In this document: in pieces, positions 6,335 through 8,668 of the stretch | Position numbering within the stretch: position 1 is the stretch's first letter | Layout: the number at the start of each line of letters is the position of its first letter | Assembly: GCA_025464585.1 (NCBI GenBank) | Contig: JAODGL010000110.1 | Location: 1 to 8,668 of the forward strand | Source of the DNA: Methanosarcinales archaeon | GTDB lineage: Archaea > Halobacteriota > Syntropharchaeia > Alkanophagales > Methanospirareceae | Length of the DNA stretch: 8,668 nt | Direction: 5' to 3' | Made by a program: the position numbers and the translations under genes | The notes under the pieces: generated by a model | What the model was told of the DNA's origin: nothing | Databases searched by the model: none | Seen by the model: the letters and a program-made list of their open reading frames with translations, nothing else

Positions 6335-6366
6335 AGGTAATGCACCCGTGATAGGATGCATTACCT
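6335..6366 (+). repeat. Perfect 10-bp inverted repeat followed by T6
   Basis: AGGTAATGCA (6335-6344) and TGCATTACCT (6357-6366) are perfect reverse complements around a 12-nt loop. On the plus strand they are followed by TTTTTT at 6368-6373, giving the look of an intrinsic terminator, although no plus-strand gene lies upstream. On the minus strand the hairpin lies just after the end of the DUF499 gene and its T-rich tract, where it could protect or end that transcript. Confidence 0.5.
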
Positions 6367-6413
6367 ATTTTTTATCAGAGGGTATAGGGTTATTTAAATT
6401 TTACTATTAGCTC

Positions 6414-6426
6414 ATAAATAAAAAAA
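6414..6426 (-). terminator. T-rich terminator of the DUF499 gene
   Basis: About 24 bases past the DUF499 stop codon the minus strand runs into TTTTTTTATTTAT. Archaeal RNA polymerases stop at such T-runs without needing a hairpin. The following 50 bases are also T/A-rich. The call rests on position and composition only. Confidence 0.5.
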
Positions 6427-6449
6427 GCGGTATACAGAAGCACAAACAA

Positions 6450-8668
6450 TTATCCTACCTCTTCCTCCTCCACTGTAATAGCAGCCTGCCTGATCGCCTC
6501 CTCGATTTTGTCTTCATAATCAGAGACAGACATCTCGCCATTCACCGCCGTTATCTCTACTTTCACTTCCACCTTATTGAACTTACTTTTGATATAGGTT
6601 ACCGTTTTCACGATGTCTGACAATTTGCCCGTAGGAACGTTTAATTTCAAGTGTATTGTATTATACTTTTTGCCATCATACTCCCTTTTAACTTCCACCT
6701 TATCCTTAACTTCCTCTTTACCAGTAAGCACATCTTCCTTGTGTTTAAACTCTTCATGTGAAATCTGGCACAAATCCGATTTGAGCAAGATTTCATCTTC
6801 TATCAGCTCAGGCGAGCATTCAACTTTGAAATGCCGACATACTGGTTTATCATCTTCTATAGCTCCAAGTCCAAACAATCCCTGTTTCACACCTTCTATT
6901 ATACAATTTCTAAGCACGTCATCAGAGACAATTCTGAGCTCGCCGGGTGTTTTTACGATAGATTCAAGTATATTCTTTGTCCCAACGTAATTCCTATCCT
7001 TGAGATATTTCTCCCTGAGCGATAGAGGAGCAAGTTTCTCCAGGATTTGTCCTTCACTTCTTAACCTTTCATATATCTCCCGGTCTATGGTGGTCTCGGC
7101 ACCGTAAGTAGGAAGACCTAAATCAATTTCCGTAAAGTTATCCATTGATGGAAGAAGAACAATGCGGTAAAGATTCCTCAAATGCTCTTTTGCTTCTCCT
7201 TCTGCTTTCTTACGTCTATCTTTGACGTCCCTCTTCTGTTCAGGGTTCAAGTTGAGGTTTTTATCTGCCTCTACAAGTTGCCATGCGAGTTTCCTCTTCA
7301 ATAAACTCTCAAAGTTTATCCGCTCAGAATCCACAGGACAAAGGAAGATGAGCGTATTGCGATACACTCTCGGACGTTCACCATAATTCTCCAGTATCTC
7401 TTTGCATTTCTCCTCTCCCTGGCTCTTCTGCACGATTAATTTCAGTTCTCTCGTATCAGGTACGTCTTTAGTGTTAACAGGCCAGAGGAACACATCAAAA
7501 TAGTCTCTTTTGAGGTTATTTCTTAAAAGTTCTTTCTCCTCTGCCTCGAGTGCCTCATCACCTACACTTTCCATTTTGGTCAGAAGAATGCGGTTCAAAT
7601 TCGGCTGGTTCGTGAAGAGGAATTTACCATTGCTACGGATGAAAAACAGGTTCTCCTTTAATTTTGAGAGTGCTTCTACGATGATACTGCTCGGAACAGA
7701 AATATCGGCAGAAGAGCGTTTTACCTCATTAATAGTCGCCCCTCTTTCTGGACCACCGGAGAAAGAATGCATGAAGATTGTGGTTGCCACCCTTGTTCCG
7801 AAACGGAAAGGGGTATAAGCATCACCAAGGCTTCTATCTACTCGCCGGGCTCCCGCGTCGCTTGATGTGATGTCTGCAGCGATGACGCTGTTATACTCAG
7901 GTCCAATGTATCTCAAAAGTTCACCTTTGATCTTATCATTGCTCAGTTCAAAATCTGCTAAAGTGATATATGGGCGTTTTGACTCACGCATTGCAGCCAC
8001 GACCAGCGAAAGAAGCCTGAGCACTCCTCTTGTACGTTCAAATTCGGGATAGGTGCCCCATTTCATATACAGAGCATCAATAACATCGGGTAGAAATGGG
8101 TAGCTCTTTACATACCGTTCACGATAGCTCGTTTTCTCTACACCTTCTGGTAGTATATTCTCCCTTTCGGCATAATCCATGAATTCCTCTATAACTTCCC
8201 TCGCCTCCTCTTCGTTTACCATACTGAAAAGTCTTCTTCTAATCACTGGATATATCTCCTCATCGTGTACGGGCGTGTATACCTTCTCCACTCTGCCAGA
8301 GCGCTCCAGTAGCTGGCTGAGCAGTCTTTGATCGTGCTCTTCGTAATGTGACCTGGACGGATACGTGAGAACCAGAAAGGTTCTGTCAAGAGTTCTAACG
8401 GTATCGGTTAAACGCCGCAAGAAGGTCAGCACCTGTGAAGCTAAAGTCGAATCTTCCACTTTTATTCCAGAAGCTGCGATTGCGTATTCAAGCACCTCAT
8501 CCATTAGAATCAGCAGAGGTTGATGTGATGCAAATAAGCTTCTTAATTTTTCACTTCCGGGCGAGGTTCTGCCTTTTAATTTCGCCACTCTGCCTGTAAG
8601 TTGCGATTCTATCTCCTCCCATATCATTGTTTCTGTTGCGTCAATGGCATTTCCGTCTATCACCACTA
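6450..8668 (-). CDS. DUF499-family (COG1483) AAA+-like ATPase, N-terminus outside the window
   Basis: The frame is open for 738 codons from the right edge, and family members are about 1,000 residues, so roughly the first quarter, with the Walker A P-loop, lies off the window; the GTG at the edge is not a true start. Numbering from it: VIDGNAIDATET (2-13) precedes a Walker B strand LLILMDEVLEYA (51-62; D56, E57). TFLVLTYPSRS (96-106) fits a sensor-1 strand. YPFLPDVIDALYMKWGTYPE (189-208) with FERTRGVLRLLS (209-220) is the block I most associate with DUF499. Residues about 303-360 (GATINEVKRSS to FLFTNQPNLNRIL) look like a winged helix. The C-terminal 100 residues are charged, with beta-rich HLKLNVPTGKLSD. 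The family is often encoded beside DUF1156-type adenine DNA methylases and helicases and has been regarded as part of restriction- or defence-like modules; biochemical role unproven. Partners would be upstream, to the right. No frameshift is visible. Confidence 0.85.
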   Translation of the reverse strand, partial: VVIDGNAIDATETMIWEEIESQLTGRVAKLKGRTSPGSEKLRSLFASHQPLLILMDEVLEYAIAASGIKVEDSTLASQVLTFLRRLTDTVRTLDRTFLVLTYPSRSHYEEHDQRLLSQLLERSGRVEKVYTPVHDEEIYPVIRRRLFSMVNEEEAREVIEEFMDYAERENILPEGVEKTSYRERYVKSYPFLPDVIDALYMKWGTYPEFERTRGVLRLLSLVVAAMRESKRPYITLADFELSNDKIKGELLRYIGPEYNSVIAADITSSDAGARRVDRSLGDAYTPFRFGTRVATTIFMHSFSGGPERGATINEVKRSSADISVPSSIIVEALSKLKENLFFIRSNGKFLFTNQPNLNRILLTKMESVGDEALEAEEKELLRNNLKRDYFDVFLWPVNTKDVPDTRELKLIVQKSQGEEKCKEILENYGERPRVYRNTLIFLCPVDSERINFESLLKRKLAWQLVEADKNLNLNPEQKRDVKDRRKKAEGEAKEHLRNLYRIVLLPSMDNFTEIDLGLPTYGAETTIDREIYERLRSEGQILEKLAPLSLREKYLKDRNYVGTKNILESIVKTPGELRIVSDDVLRNCIIEGVKQGLFGLGAIEDDKPVCRHFKVECSPELIEDEILLKSDLCQISHEEFKHKEDVLTGKEEVKDKVEVKREYDGKKYNTIHLKLNVPTGKLSDIVKTVTYIKSKFNKVEVKVEITAVNGEMSVSDYEDKIEEAIRQAAITVEEEEVG

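Larger units (their letters stand above)
6194..6366. repeat. Cluster of three GGGTGCATTAC-type repeats (MITE-like or operator sites)
   Basis: CCTAT-GGGTGCATTAC at 6194-6209 is matched by its reverse complement GTAATGCACCC-gtg-ATAGG at 6337-6355 (11 identical bases plus CCTAT/ATAGG with a 3-nt insertion), bounding 162 bp. A third, forward copy, GGATGCATTACC, follows at 6354-6365. The interval 6210-6336 has no coding potential I can support. The copy at 6194-6209 sits just upstream of the ribosome binding site of the membrane-protein gene. It may be the remains of a small inverted-repeat element or a set of regulator sites. Confidence 0.55.

Noticed and set aside
6335..6373. Intrinsic terminator for a plus-strand gene
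   Set aside because: No plus-strand gene exists upstream of it; the hairpin is better explained as part of the repeat cluster.
6613..6990. 125-codon plus-strand frame
   Set aside because: It lies opposite the DUF499 coding sequence and is Ser-rich, as expected for the complement of a Glu/Asp/Lys-rich gene.
7510..7818. 102-codon plus-strand frame
   Set aside because: It is antisense to the winged-helix part of DUF499, with no ribosome binding site or recognisable motif.
1..8668. CRISPR array
   Set aside because: No regularly spaced direct repeats of 24-40 bp are present; the repeats seen are short and irregular.

Overview
The window looks like an accessory, mobile-element-rich stretch of an archaeal chromosome. 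Supporting signs are AT-rich TATA-like boxes 45-55 bp upstream of start codons, GGTGG/AGGGGG-type ribosome binding sites, a T-rich terminator, a DUF1670-type fragment, a TPR remnant of the type common in methanogen and ANME genomes, and a DUF499 ATPase. A Methanosarcinia, Syntrophoarchaeia or ANME-1-like source is my best guess; no rRNA or informational gene is present to fix it.

Layout. (1) 1-361, minus strand: two abutting gene scraps, the end of a DUF1670 protein and a piece of a TPR protein, joined at a short tandem repeat. (2) 339-1739, minus: an intact 466-codon gene of unknown function whose last codons run into the TPR scrap, preceded by three TAAATAA(A)TG-type repeats that may serve as TATA boxes. 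(3) 1855-2343, minus: a GNAT acetyltransferase with a plausible promoter and a good ribosome binding site. (4) 2519-5309: an IS66 transposase remnant (minus) split by a 2.33-kb insertion element (2848-5180) with 37-39 bp imperfect terminal inverted repeats and one large plus-strand transposase reading frame broken by two frameshifts. About 150 residues of IS66 are missing at the insertion point. (5) 5320-6179, minus: a short orphan reading frame and a gene for a single-span membrane protein of unknown function. (6) 6194-6366: a cluster of GGGTGCATTAC repeats with a perfect 10-bp hairpin. (7) 6450-8668, minus: most of a large DUF499 (COG1483) ATPase whose N-terminus, with the Walker A loop, lies beyond the right edge.

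How the genes fit together. All apparently intact genes are on the minus strand; the plus-strand transposase is an intruder. The DUF499 ATPase is the part most likely to belong to a larger system, since this family is typically encoded beside DUF1156-type adenine DNA methylases and has been discussed as a restriction- or defence-like module. Its partners, if any, would be to the right, and the membrane protein at 5448-6179 is the nearest downstream gene on the same strand. The frameshifts are confined to mobile-element and scrap sequence while the 738- and 466-codon frames are open, which argues for genuine decay rather than poor sequence quality.
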